Positions 53,907 to 62,167 of a DNA stretch of 64,000 bases are shown here, piece by piece (position 1 is the stretch's first letter; each line of letters opens with the position of its first letter). The stretch covers positions 682,001 through 746,000 of the forward strand of contig NZ_MECJ01000002.1 in the NCBI RefSeq assembly GCF_014596475.1, written 5' to 3'. The notes under the pieces are model-generated. The model had not been told where the DNA came from. It saw only the letters and a list, made by a program, of their open reading frames with translations, and did not search any database. The position numbers and the translations under genes were made by a program. The stretch comes from Streptomyces sp. CBMA152 (lineage in GTDB: Bacteria; Actinomycetota; Actinomycetes; Streptomycetales; Streptomycetaceae).

Positions 53907-55070
53907 TCAGGGGGAGACCGTGGCGGCCGGTGGTGTCCACCGGTGGGTGCGGGACACCGTCCCTTCGACGCCGAAGTCCTTCTTGAGCTGTTCCGGAATG
54001 GCGTAGTGCATGACGCGTCCACGGGTGAGGGAGGACAGTTCCAGGACGGCGGTCAGATGGCCGAGGCGGTCGAGCGCCCAGGCTCCGAGGGGGGAGCGGT
54101 CCTCGATCGTCTCCAGTACGCCGAGGAGGTGCGGCACCGCCTTGACGACGGTGTCCCAGCGGCTGCGCGGCACCTGGAGCCAGTCGGCACAGGTGTCGCC
54201 GACGAGGTGGCGGATGAGCGCCGAGACGATCGGGTCGAAGAAGGTGCCGGGCACGATCTCCTCGTAGAGGTCGATGAGCTGTCGGGTCAGATGAGCGCCT
54301 TCGTCGGACGGGGCCATGTGCCGGAGCATGTACAGGTCGAGGAACTGCCGTGCTTCATCAAGGGTGGTGGGGACGGCGTTCTGGTCGATGCCGAGCATGG
54401 CACCGACCACGCGCCAGGCGTAGTAGTACGCCTCGGCGCCTTCGGTGGACATGTGGATGCCGAGGCGGTGCAGGCTGTCCAGGACGAGCAGGGAGAAGAA
54501 CATCTGCCCGCCGATCATGTCCTCCTGACAGATCGGCGTGCCGAGCGTTGCGATGTCCCAGCGGTTCTCGCGCTTGAGGTGGTGGCGGATGGAGGCGTGC
54601 AGGAGGCGGACCTTCTGGGCCGCGGGAATGAACCGGCTGTCTGCCTCGAAGGCGTCGGGTTGCATCAGATAGACGGTGAACTGCCCCGTCTCCGCCATCC
54701 GTTTGGAGGGGTACTTCAGGCCGTGGGTGGCCGAGAGGAGCTGCGCCACGTGCGGGACGACGTAGCAGGCCGGCATGGAGGCGAAGGACAGGGCGGTGGA
54801 GATGTGCACGTTGTTGTCGATGAAGAAGAGCCGGGCCCGCTCCATCTCGCCCCAGTCCACCCAGGTCGGCGGCGTACTGGTGACCTGGAGGTACTCCCGC
54901 GCCACATCGGGCAGCCCGTCCGGCAAGGGGGCGCCGACGGTGGAGACGTACCGCATCAGGGTGTTGAACTTGCCCACCTCCCCCCGTTCGAACAGCGTGG
55001 CCACGGTGGCATCGGCGAGTTCGTCACCCGCTCGCCGCAGGGCGTCCATGGATGCCTCGGTGTAGGTCAT
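53907..55070 (-). CDS. MpaB/latex-clearing-type heme oxygenase (DUF2236)
   Basis: A protein of 387 residues from ATG 55070, with GAGGAG seven bases upstream. It is all-helical, with DWGEMERARLFFIDNNVHIS, AETGQFTVYLMQPDAFEADS, RLLHASIRHHLKRENRWDIA and QEDMIGGQMFFSLLVLDSLH. These fit the MpaB/rubber-oxygenase catalytic domain (PF09995), in which histidines bind b-type heme and the enzyme cleaves or oxidises isoprenoid chains. There is no signal peptide, so it is cytosolic, unlike secreted Lcp. It is the third gene of an operon behind a prenyl synthase, so its substrate is probably that enzyme's product. This is an inference from gene order. Confidence 0.75.
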   Translation of the reverse strand: MTYTEASMDALRRAGDELADATVATLFERGEVGKFNTLMRYVSTVGAPLPDGLPDVAREYLQVTSTPPTWVDWGEMERARLFFIDNNVHISTALSFASMPACYVVPHVAQLLSATHGLKYPSKRMAETGQFTVYLMQPDAFEADSRFIPAAQKVRLLHASIRHHLKRENRWDIATLGTPICQEDMIGGQMFFSLLVLDSLHRLGIHMSTEGAEAYYYAWRVVGAMLGIDQNAVPTTLDEARQFLDLYMLRHMAPSDEGAHLTRQLIDLYEEIVPGTFFDPIVSALIRHLVGDTCADWLQVPRSRWDTVVKAVPHLLGVLETIEDRSPLGAWALDRLGHLTAVLELSSLTRGRVMHYAIPEQLKKDFGVEGTVSRTHRWTPPAATVSP

Positions 55071-55157
55071 GACAGGGCTCCTCGTCCTTGACGGGTGGTC
55101 GGCGACAGACAGCGGCATGTCCCCGGAGACGGCACACACGCTCCTGTGGGGTGCGGA

Positions 55158-56213
55158 TCAGGACAGACGGATCGCAGCGGAGCGCGCCAGTGTGATCAGG
55201 GCAGCTGCGGCGGGCGCCGGTGCGTTCAGGGTGTGCAGCGCGGCCAGGGCCTCCTCGACCCGATCGGCGATCATGGCCTCGATGCGGTCGGGGGCCTTCA
55301 CCCGGCACATCACCGCGCGGACCTCAGCCAGGCCCTGCTCGTCCAGATCGCGGCGGCCGAGCAGCGAGCCGAGCCGCTGCCGCTCGCTCTCGTCGGCCAG
55401 GCGCCACGTCTCGGCCAGCAGGGCGGTGGGTCGGTGGCCGCGTACATCGTCCGCGTTGGCCTTGCCCGTGCGCTGCGGGTCGCCGAACAGTCCGAGCAGA
55501 TCGTCCCGGAGCTGGAAGGCCTCTCCCAGCGGCAGCCCGTACGCGGAGCAGCCCTGCCGCAGTCGCTCACCGGCCCCGGCGAGGGCGGAACCGATCAACA
55601 GGGGCTGCTCCACGGTGTACTTGGCGGTCTTGTACCGGATCACCTTCAGCGACGCCGAGGTGTCCGGCAGGCTCCCGGTGCGCAGGATCTCCAGGCACTC
55701 GCCCGCGATCAGCTCCCGGGCGAGCAGCGACCACAGCGGGCGGGCCCGCGCCAGGTAGGCGGCGGGCAGGCCGCTGGTGGCGAACAGCTGGCCGGCGAGC
55801 GACATCAGCAGGTCCCCCACCAGCATCGCGAGCGACCTCGCGGCGGCTACGGCACGCGGCCGACGGCGTACCGCACCGCGTAGCGCGATGTGCGCCGTGG
55901 GCCGGCCGCGCCGCAACGGGCTGTCGTCGATGAGGTCGTCATGCACGACCGCGGCGGCGTGCACCAGCTCCATCGAGGCCGCCGCTCGCACCATGGCGTC
56001 GCTGTCCGGCTGCCCCGCCGCGCGCCAGCCCCAGTAGCAGAACGCCGACCGCATCCGCTTGCCGTCGGCGACCGCGGACTCTAACTCGCGTGCCACCGGG
56101 TCGAGAAGAGGATCGATGGCTGCCAGCTGCACGGCCTCCGCGGCCACGAACTGGTGCAGTACGTCATCGACCCGCGTCTTGAACGCGGCAGCCTCCCATC
56201 GGTCAGGCATCAT
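55158..56213 (-). CDS. Polyprenyl (geranylgeranyl-type) diphosphate synthase
   Basis: A protein of 351 residues. The first aspartate-rich motif is VVHDDLIDDSPLRRGRPT near residue 95, and the second is QLRDDLLGLFGDPQRTGKAN near residue 235. GKRMRSAFCYWGW supplies the early basic residues. The conserved KTAKYTVEQPL lies between the motifs. It condenses isopentenyl diphosphate onto allylic diphosphates. Bulky residues upstream of the first motif (MELVHAAAVVHDD) favour a C20-range product, but chain length is not certain. Its start overlaps the end of the small upstream gene by 11 bases, and the oxygenase follows after 87 bases, so the three are an operon. Confidence 0.88.
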   Translation of the reverse strand: MMPDRWEAAAFKTRVDDVLHQFVAAEAVQLAAIDPLLDPVARELESAVADGKRMRSAFCYWGWRAAGQPDSDAMVRAAASMELVHAAAVVHDDLIDDSPLRRGRPTAHIALRGAVRRRPRAVAAARSLAMLVGDLLMSLAGQLFATSGLPAAYLARARPLWSLLARELIAGECLEILRTGSLPDTSASLKVIRYKTAKYTVEQPLLIGSALAGAGERLRQGCSAYGLPLGEAFQLRDDLLGLFGDPQRTGKANADDVRGHRPTALLAETWRLADESERQRLGSLLGRRDLDEQGLAEVRAVMCRVKAPDRIEAMIADRVEEALAALHTLNAPAPAAAALITLARSAAIRLS

Positions 56214-56481
56214 CGCCGGCCCGCCGAGCCAGCGCGTGCTGGGCGAGAATCTCCAGGTGGGCGGGCGGGGCGGCCGCGTACCGGTCCATCACCAGGCGGC
56301 CGCGCGCCAGCAGATCGTGCTCAGCGTCCGCCGCCAGCTCGGCGGCGTCCGAGCGGTGCAACGCTGCCGACACGGTCCTCAGTGCCGAGGCCAGTGTGCT
56401 CACCGCCAGGTCGGCGAGGCCCGCCGCCAAGAGGACCGTTGTCTCGTCCAAGCCTCTGCGTCGTCCCGTATCCCCTGTCAC
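56203..56481 (-). CDS. Small helical protein of the prenyl operon
   Basis: A protein of 92 residues: TTVLLAAGLADLAVSTLASA, LRTVSAALHRSDAAELAADA, EHDLLARGRLVMDRYAAAPP and AHLEILAQHALARRAGDDA. It is predicted to be entirely helical and amphipathic, with no signal peptide, cysteines or catalytic motif. It overlaps the prenyl synthase start by 11 bases, implying translational coupling and a shared role, perhaps as a subunit or tether. I do not recognise the family. It is the first gene of the operon, and no promoter was convincing upstream. Confidence 0.6.
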   Translation of the reverse strand: MTGDTGRRRGLDETTVLLAAGLADLAVSTLASALRTVSAALHRSDAAELAADAEHDLLARGRLVMDRYAAAPPAHLEILAQHALARRAGDDA

Positions 56482-57018
56482 GGCATCCCCTCACTTACGG
56501 CACGGCCGAGCGGGCGCCCGTCATATGCCACCCCTTCCAGAGTCGCGGTGCACCCTGCCTGCGGCCGCAGGAACTCACGATCAGGTGATGAGATCGTGCG
56601 TCTGTGCGGACCGGCCGCCCCCAGCCGCCGGTGCCGGGCGGTCGTGAAAGCGGTCGGCGGACCGGACGTGGTTCGGGTCCTGTGGTTTGACGGGCCGCCT
56701 GATCGGGAGACCGTGGCAGGTGATGCCCTTTCACATCGATGCGACGGGGCACTCCTGGTCTCGGGAGGCGGGGGAGCCGCCGGAGGCTCTCATCCAGTTC
56801 GGCGCCTGCGCCCAGGGGCGCAGGCGCCGAACGAGAGGGCCAGGACGTGCCGTTGCGGTGCCGCCGCCTCTGTCCCAGGGGCCGGAGTCACCACCCCGCG
56901 CGAGCCGTCGGCGCTGGGGATGCCGCGGTTCGACAGGAGCTCCGCGCGCTCGGCGGCCGGGAACGTGGCGATGCCGAGATCTGTGAGGGTGGCCTTCTGT
57001 GCCGCGGAGGCACCGCGA
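56482..57018. other. Intergenic interval containing a strong hairpin
   Basis: This 537-base stretch lies between the prenyl operon start and the lipase stop. Apart from the hairpin at 56798-56831 no supported feature was found. The operon promoter must lie at its left end. Confidence 0.35.
56798..56831. terminator. Perfect 16-bp hairpin
   Basis: TTCGGCGCCTGCGCCC (56798-56813) and its exact complement (56816-56831) are separated by two bases. It is 187 bases beyond the lipase stop on the minus strand and probably insulates the lipase from the prenyl operon. Confidence 0.6.
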
Positions 57019-58362
57019 TCACGACAGCGGAGCGGGTTCCTCCGGGGTGAGCGCGTTGCCGCTGGCGATACGGCCGCAGTCGGACGGGGCCGTGCGGCCG
57101 GCGAAGCGGTCGTTGAGCCAGCCCAGCGCGACGGGTGCCCAGGCGAGGGTCGCGCCCGTGTGGCTGAGCAGGTCGTACTGGCTGTACTTGACCGCGGAGC
57201 TGCCGGTGGCGCAGTACTTCCGGGCGAGCGAGCGCACGTCTCCGGCGACCATCACGCCGTCGCCCGTGCCGATGCCCGGGCGGTTGCTGAAGGTCCCCTC
57301 GAAGACGCCTCCGTTTCCCTGGCCGATGAACCCGGGGACGGCCGGGGTGGCGGCGGAGCCGAGGTTGAGCTTGTTCATCGCCGTCACGAAGGCGGGGATC
57401 GAGTTGGGGTTGGCGTACTCCGCCTTCGCCATCTTCTTCCAGGTCAGCCCCGGGTAGTGGCCGAGGGCGTTGACGATCGAGCCGCGTTCGAGGTCCTTGT
57501 AGACGCTCAGGCCGTAGCTGTTGAGGTAGCTCTTGAGGTCGATGCCGTACGAGCGGGAGACGCCGATGACGGCCATGGGGATCACGCCGGTCCAGGCCAG
57601 CGAGCCGTCGACGTACTTCAGGTTGTGCGCCGGGTCCACGAGCAGGCCGCCCTCGGCGTAGCCGACCAGTCGGCGGTTCACGTCCGGTGCGTAGCTGGGC
57701 GCGAGCGTGGCGGCCCAGTTGGTCGCGATGGCGCCGCCCGAGTAGCCGATGAGGCCGAACGACGTGGAGGAGTCGAGTCCCGTCTCGGCCGCTTTGGTCG
57801 CGGCGCGGATGGAGTCCAGGGTGTTGGTCCCGTACTCCGGTCCGGCGGCGAAGTTCGCCTGCTGTCCCTCGGTGTCCGGGATGACAACGTTGTAGCCCTG
57901 CAGCAGCAGCGGCGCTATGAAGAGGGACTCCGCGTTGGGGATCACGCCGCCCAGGGTGACGCCGCCGGCGATCGCCCGGGAGGGGCTGTCCTCCGGGTTG
58001 AGCGAATCGTAGAACGACTGGTAGGAGACGGCCTTGCTGTGGTCTCCCGTCGGACTGCGCACCACCGTGGTCACGTTGGCGGCCGGGCGGCCCTGGGCGT
58101 CGGTGGTGCGGTACAGCAGCTGGACCGCCTTGAGCGGCGTGGGGATGCCGAGGACGTGGTACGGCAGGGTCCGCGTCTTCAGTACGGTGCCCGGCGCGAA
58201 CGCGGACAGCGGCTCGCTGCCGGTGTAGGCGTAGAACGGGTCGCTGGCCGAGGCCGTCGCGGCGGCCGGTGTGGCGGCGACGGCGGTGGCGGCCGGGACG
58301 GCGGACATGGCCGCGGTTGTGGCGACGGCGATGGAGAGGAGGCGGATGGCTGCCTTGGACAT
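57019..58362 (-). CDS. Secreted LIP-type lipase
   Basis: A protein of 447 residues from ATG 58362, with GAGGAA five bases upstream. The signal peptide is IRLLSIAVATTAAMSAVPAA. The secretory-lipase domain has LLLQGYNVVIPDTEGQQANF and the nucleophile elbow FGLIGYSGGAIATNW near residue 195. RPGIGTGDGVM and LLSHTGATL probably place the Asp and His of the triad. Members hydrolyse triacylglycerols or other esters outside the cell. It is the second protein of this family in the window; the first, at 38 kb, is frameshifted. It diverges from a PucR-type regulator, which may control it. Confidence 0.8.
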   Translation of the reverse strand: MSKAAIRLLSIAVATTAAMSAVPAATAVAATPAAATASASDPFYAYTGSEPLSAFAPGTVLKTRTLPYHVLGIPTPLKAVQLLYRTTDAQGRPAANVTTVVRSPTGDHSKAVSYQSFYDSLNPEDSPSRAIAGGVTLGGVIPNAESLFIAPLLLQGYNVVIPDTEGQQANFAAGPEYGTNTLDSIRAATKAAETGLDSSTSFGLIGYSGGAIATNWAATLAPSYAPDVNRRLVGYAEGGLLVDPAHNLKYVDGSLAWTGVIPMAVIGVSRSYGIDLKSYLNSYGLSVYKDLERGSIVNALGHYPGLTWKKMAKAEYANPNSIPAFVTAMNKLNLGSAATPAVPGFIGQGNGGVFEGTFSNRPGIGTGDGVMVAGDVRSLARKYCATGSSAVKYSQYDLLSHTGATLAWAPVALGWLNDRFAGRTAPSDCGRIASGNALTPEEPAPLS

Positions 58363-58511
58363 GCGTTCCTCGATTCCTGTGTGGGGGTCCCACGTGCCGG
58401 CGGAGGGTTTGGCGCGCGGCGCGTCGGGCCGGGGCGGGCGGCCCCCGGCAGGGGATTTCGTGAACGATGCGGCCGCGGTCCTGCCACATCTGGCCATCCA
58501 CTAGTCGGTCG

Positions 58512-58530
58512 TGTTACCAACCAGTAAGTG
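58512..58530. promoter_or_regulatory. Candidate operator between lipase and PucR genes
   Basis: TTACCAACCAGTAA (from about 58513) is an imperfect palindrome with TTAC/GTAA arms, of the kind bound by many dimeric repressors. It lies centrally between the divergent lipase and PucR genes, which makes a shared regulatory site plausible. Confidence 0.35.
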
Positions 58531-58605
58531 ATGTCCCGGAAACATCATGGTGCCGGTGAGCGGCCGAGTCTCCGGGGTGGGGAACAGAGATGTGCGAGGT
58601 GGATT

Positions 58606-59886
58606 GTGACCGGCTCCAACGCCGTGGAACGGGACCAGGTGCCGCGATTCGGTGGTGTGCCGGTGCACAAGCGGCTCCAGGACGCAGCCGGTGCGCTGGA
58701 GCGCGCCGTGATGGTCCGGCTGGTCGAGCGGCTCCCCGTATACGGAACGCTGCCGGCGGAGCACCTCGGCGGAGACATCGCCAAGCAGGTGACCCTCGGA
58801 ATACGGAGCTTCGCTGCGGTCCTGTGCACCGGGGAGATGCCCGGGCAGACCGAGGCGGCGGCCATCCGCGAGTCGTCGGCCCGGCGCGCCGACGAGGGCG
58901 TACCGCTGGAGGCCGTGGTCGGTGCCTACCACCTCGGTGCGGAGGAGTGCGCTGCCCAGGTCTTCTCGGCGGCCGAACCGGGCGACTTGGCCGACGTACT
59001 GCTGGTGCAGCGCCAACTGCTCGCGTATCTGCGGCTGGTGAGCTGCGAGGTGGCCGCCGGGTACGTGCAGGAGCGGCAGACGGCGCTCAGCGACGAGCAG
59101 GTCGCGCTGCAGGCGCTGCTGTCGCGGCTGCTGGAGGGCGGCAGCCCCCAGGGCGCCGCGGACCGGGCCGGCGTTCAGCTGCCGGCCTGCTACCTGGTGC
59201 TGAGTATCGCGATGGGGCCGCACCCGGACGAGCTGGTGCCCGGGGTGAACCACGCGGTCGCCGCCCGCCGCAAGCTCCGACGGCTGCGCAACGAAATCCA
59301 GCGCCAGACGACTGGCGTTCCGCTCTCCGTCCTGTCGGGCGAGGGCGGGCTGGTGCTCATCCCGTACGCGACTGCGCCGGCCGACTGCGGCCGGGCGGAC
59401 CGGGCGCGGCCGTCAGATCTGGTCGAGCAGCTCGGCCGGATGTGCGGCGCCGAGCTGCTGGCCGCAGCGACGTTCGCGGCGCCCGAAGGGGTCGCGGAGG
59501 CCGCCCGGCTGGCCGGGGAGGTGCGCGCGGTGGCGCAGGCGTCCGGGCGGGGACCCGGGCTGTACCTGCTCGACGACGTGCTGCTGGAGTACCAGTTGAG
59601 CCGCCCGAGCCCGGCCAGGGCGGGGCTGGCCGCACTGCTCGACCCGCTGGACGACCGCCCGGAGCTGCTCGACACGCTGCGCGCCTTCCTGGCACGGGGA
59701 TTCGACCGGCGCCAGGCCGCCGCCCGACTCCAGGTGCACCCGAACACGGTCGACTACCGGCTGCGCAAGGCCACCGAACTCACCGGTCTGGACGCCTCCC
59801 GGGGCGCCGACACCCTGACCCTGCGCGCCGCCCTGGCCGCCCACGACGCTGTACGCCAGGCCGAGCCGGCAGCCAACGGTTCGTGA
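58606..59886 (+). CDS. PucR-family transcriptional regulator
   Basis: A protein of 426 residues from GTG 58606, with GAGGTGG five bases upstream. The N-terminal half is helical (LERAVMVRLVERLPVYGTLP, AYHLGAEECAAQVFSAAEPG), and a degenerate GGDEF/CdaR-like region lies in the middle. The C-terminal PucR helix-turn-helix is TLRAFLARGFDRRQAAARLQ, then VHPNTVDYRLRKATELTGLD. It usually activates catabolic or secondary-metabolite genes in response to a small molecule. It is divergent from a secreted lipase 243 bases away, the most obvious target. Confidence 0.85.
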   Translation: MTGSNAVERDQVPRFGGVPVHKRLQDAAGALERAVMVRLVERLPVYGTLPAEHLGGDIAKQVTLGIRSFAAVLCTGEMPGQTEAAAIRESSARRADEGVPLEAVVGAYHLGAEECAAQVFSAAEPGDLADVLLVQRQLLAYLRLVSCEVAAGYVQERQTALSDEQVALQALLSRLLEGGSPQGAADRAGVQLPACYLVLSIAMGPHPDELVPGVNHAVAARRKLRRLRNEIQRQTTGVPLSVLSGEGGLVLIPYATAPADCGRADRARPSDLVEQLGRMCGAELLAAATFAAPEGVAEAARLAGEVRAVAQASGRGPGLYLLDDVLLEYQLSRPSPARAGLAALLDPLDDRPELLDTLRAFLARGFDRRQAAARLQVHPNTVDYRLRKATELTGLDASRGADTLTLRAALAAHDAVRQAEPAANGS

Positions 59887-60019
59887 CGCCCAAGCCGCGG
59901 AACTGGTGGTCGACCCGGACGTGGACCTCCGACAGCGGCCCGCAGGCGTGTCGCGTGGCATCACGTGCCGGGCAGAAACGAATCGCCTGGGCTGGCTCTC
60001 TTGGCGAGGGACTATGTCT

Positions 60020-60110
60020 GATGATCTGGAGTGGGGGCGGTCGGGTTCATCCGCTGCTGGCCGATCGGTTCAGTCCGTACGCCTTCGATCTGGCGGGCGT
60101 CGTTGGTCTG
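60020..60110 (+). pseudogene. Nitroreductase-like N-terminal scrap
   Basis: The frame reads RVHPLLADRFSPYAFDLAGV, resembling the extreme N-terminus of nitroreductases (HPLL..R.SPRAFD). The resemblance ends after about 25 residues. It is a gene scar at best. Confidence 0.3.
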
Positions 60111-60658
60111 ATGGCCCGTTCAGCGCGGCCTTATGGCGCGGACGGTCCGCGCGGGCCCTTCGAGCAACAGACGCGGGTGATCAGGGACAGCTCAGGGCTA
60201 CCGCGATCGCGCTGAGCACCGTGGTAGCAGCGGTGTCCGGCGTCCGTACCGCACGGTCAGTGCTTCCACCTGCTCGGTGAGCGTCACCCCGCGCATCCGG
60301 GATCGTGGGCCTCTGTGAGGCCTGCACTCTTGTACGAGGCTGCGAAGGCGAATTCGTCGCAGCTCAGGTGTCAGCGTAGGTATTGCCACCCTAGTCGAGC
60401 TCGGGGGAGAGGGTCGCGTTCTGGTTGCGCCTGCAGGCGTCGGGTAGATGACCTCTTACGGACGGCGAGCCCCGGAGTGCGTGTCCGGTGGGGCAGGCTG
60501 ACGCACGGATCGCAGCGCACCGCCTGCCCCAGCCACCTGGTGCGAGGGGTTGAGCGTCCGGCCAAGCGGGACTCAGCCCCCCGCTGGAGGGCACAATGAC
60601 CAGGTGTTCGGGGCCATGCGGCTCGCGCGCAGGCCTGGCAGGAGAACCGGGGTCGCTG
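60111..60658. other. Gene-free interval
   Basis: This 548-base stretch contains no recognisable gene, repeat or hairpin. Confidence 0.35.
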
Positions 60659-60820
60659 CTACCAGCGGTACCAGCGGGCGCTTCCGCCGCGGGGGCGGGC
60701 GACGAACCCGATGAGCCAGAGCACCAGGACCACAATGGCGATCCACCACAGGGCCTTGAGTGCGAACCCGGCACCGAACAGGATCAGAGCGAGCAGCAGA
60801 ACGAGGAGCAGGGGAACCAT
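60659..60820 (-). CDS. 53-residue hydrophobic membrane protein
   Basis: From ATG 60820 the minus strand encodes MVPLLLVLLLALILFGAGFA, LKALWWIAIVVLVLWLIGFV and ARPRGGSARWYRW. This is two closely spaced membrane helices with a short basic, aromatic tail. The pattern matches the small hydrophobic proteins common in Streptomyces and related to the lmo0937/DUF5670 group. GGAGG lies about ten bases upstream. It is co-directional with the ANTAR and STAS genes and begins 46 bases downstream of the ANTAR stop, so it may be the last gene of that operon and take part in the same stress response. Confidence 0.75.
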   Translation of the reverse strand: MVPLLLVLLLALILFGAGFALKALWWIAIVVLVLWLIGFVARPRGGSARWYRW

Positions 60821-60865
60821 CGTTATCAACCTCCAGTACGCCGTGTGCTCCGGCCGGGGGGCGGC

Positions 60866-61228
60866 TTACTCTGCTATGGCCTCCGCGGTGTCCGGTGCAG
60901 TGGCGGGCGCGTTCAGTGTGCCGGTTGGGATGTCCGGTTTGGTCCGGAACGGGACGAGGGCTGCTGCGAGTTGCTGCTGGAGCGGCTCGGGCAGGGACTC
61001 GCCGTTGATGGAGCCGAGGACGTACTCGGCGACTTGGCGCAGTTTGCTGTTGGAGTGCTGGGACACGGTGACCAGTACGTCCCACGCGTCCTGGCGGCTC
61101 AGGCTGAAGGTGGCCATCAGTGCGCCGCGGGCCAGGTCGATGACCGGGCGGGTCTGAATGGCCCGGCGCAACTGCTCGACTTCGCGGTGCAGGGCCTCGG
61201 TGTTCTCGGCAGGGACGCTCTCGTTCAC
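60866..61228 (-). CDS. ANTAR-domain RNA-binding protein
   Basis: A protein of 120 residues. A short coiled segment (ENTEALHREVEQLRRAIQTR) leads into an ANTAR domain with the hallmark spacing: VIDLARGALMATFSLSRQDA, WDVLVTVSQHSNSKLRQVAE, YVL (residues 28-70). ANTAR proteins bind paired hairpins in nascent RNA and prevent termination. No receiver or GAF sensor is fused, so activity must be controlled by a partner. Its start overlaps the stop of the STAS gene by four bases (ATGA), indicating co-expression with an anti-sigma-antagonist-like partner. The last 30 residues are Pro/Ala-rich and probably disordered. Confidence 0.85.
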   Translation of the reverse strand: MNESVPAENTEALHREVEQLRRAIQTRPVIDLARGALMATFSLSRQDAWDVLVTVSQHSNSKLRQVAEYVLGSINGESLPEPLQQQLAAALVPFRTKPDIPTGTLNAPATAPDTAEAIAE

Positions 61229-61641
61229 GCCGAGAACACCGAGGCCCGGTCAGGGCGATGGCCGGGGCGAGTGGGGCCGGCCGTGGCGAACAGAGGCTGC
61301 GTGCGGGTTGCTGTGAGCAGTCTTGCCACCTGCGGGCCCGCGCCCCGGATGCCGATGGTCTTGCTCTGGGCCAGGGCGCGGTGGCGGATACGCAGCAGCG
61401 CGTTGAGCCCGGAGCAGTCGCAGAAGCCAACGCCCCGCAGATCGACGGTCAGGCCGTCCGTCGAGCGGTCGAGTGCTTCGCGCATAGCGCAGTAGAGGGC
61501 CTGCGCACTGTCGAGGTCGAGGTCGCCCGCGACCAGGACCACGCCGGATCCGCCGACAGGATGCACCAGCAGGTCCACGGGCGCGCCCGTCAGGGCGTCC
61601 GTGGCCTGCGGAAACTGCGGGAACGACTCTGGATCTTTCAT
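61225..61641 (-). CDS. STAS-domain protein (anti-sigma-factor antagonist type)
   Basis: A protein of 138 residues with one STAS domain (residues 20-115). GVVLVAGDLDLDSAQALYCA leads to VDLRGVGFCDCSGLNALLRI, where Ser in CDCSG is the usual phosphorylation site. The pattern is that of SpoIIAA/RsbV antagonists, which release sigma factors when dephosphorylated. No kinase or sigma gene is adjacent. Its neighbour is an ANTAR protein, suggesting that STAS binding may instead regulate antitermination. The C-terminal tail is Arg/Pro-rich. Confidence 0.85.
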   Translation of the reverse strand: MKDPESFPQFPQATDALTGAPVDLLVHPVGGSGVVLVAGDLDLDSAQALYCAMREALDRSTDGLTVDLRGVGFCDCSGLNALLRIRHRALAQSKTIGIRGAGPQVARLLTATRTQPLFATAGPTRPGHRPDRASVFSA

Positions 61642-61739
61642 GGCAGGCTCCCCATGAGGACTCCACCCGACTCCGTCCCTCCGAATCTCCCCTCCCCACC
61701 CTCACCTGTCAAGAGTTACCGGAAACTTATTTCGCCCTT

Positions 61740-61768
61740 TTGATTGCGTGAATCCATCGTCCTATGAT
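61740..61768 (+). promoter_or_regulatory. Promoter with very short or no leader
   Basis: TTGATT (61740-61745), a 17-base spacer and TATGAT (61763-61768) precede ATG 61775 by six bases. GGAGGG occupies those six bases, so either a leaderless mRNA or a shifted start is used. Confidence 0.6.
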
Positions 61769-61774
61769 GGAGGG

Positions 61775-62086
61775 ATGGGTGGAGTACCTGAGGCGCACAG
61801 CAGCTGGACCTTCCTCACCAACCACGCCCGCGTACTCGCGGCGATCGCCAAGGACCGCACCGTGCGCATACGCGACATCGCCGCGCACTGCAGACTGACC
61901 GAGCGATCCGTCCAGAACATCATTTCCGACCTGGAACGCGGCGGCTACCTCACCCACACCCGCGAAGGCCGCTCCAACATCTACCGCGTCGCGCCCGACA
62001 CACCGCTGCGCCACCCGGCCGACCAACAGGCCACCGTCGCCGACCTCCTCTCCCTGCTCGCCCAGCACGACACCAGGCACTCCTAG
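61775..62086 (+). CDS. Winged-helix transcriptional regulator
   Basis: A protein of 103 residues. The winged helix reads WTFLTNHARVLAAIAKDRTV, RIRDIAAHCRLTERSVQNII and SDLERGGYLTHTREGRSNIY, a MarR/ArsR-like DNA-binding domain without an obvious metal site. A short helical tail (VADLLSLLAQHDTRHS) may dimerise. It is divergent from the STAS-ANTAR-membrane-protein operon, with 133 bases between starts, so that operon is a plausible target. Proteins of this size and sequence recur in Streptomyces and are often next to envelope or stress genes. Confidence 0.8.
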   Translation: MGGVPEAHSSWTFLTNHARVLAAIAKDRTVRIRDIAAHCRLTERSVQNIISDLERGGYLTHTREGRSNIYRVAPDTPLRHPADQQATVADLLSLLAQHDTRHS

Positions 62087-62167
62087 TGTTGTGACCGGGT
62101 TGGTTCACCGTGATCGGTAGGCGGCTTGTGGGTCGAGTGCACGCGGTACGGCTGGTATTACTGGGGT

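Noticed and set aside
53907..56481. The prenyl operon as a carotenoid or geosmin cluster
   Set aside because: No phytoene synthase, desaturase, cyclase or terpene synthase motif is present in the neighbouring 10 kb.
56059..58527. An 822-residue plus-strand frame across the lipase and part of the prenyl operon
   Set aside because: It runs antisense to two convincing genes and through a perfect hairpin; no domain is visible.
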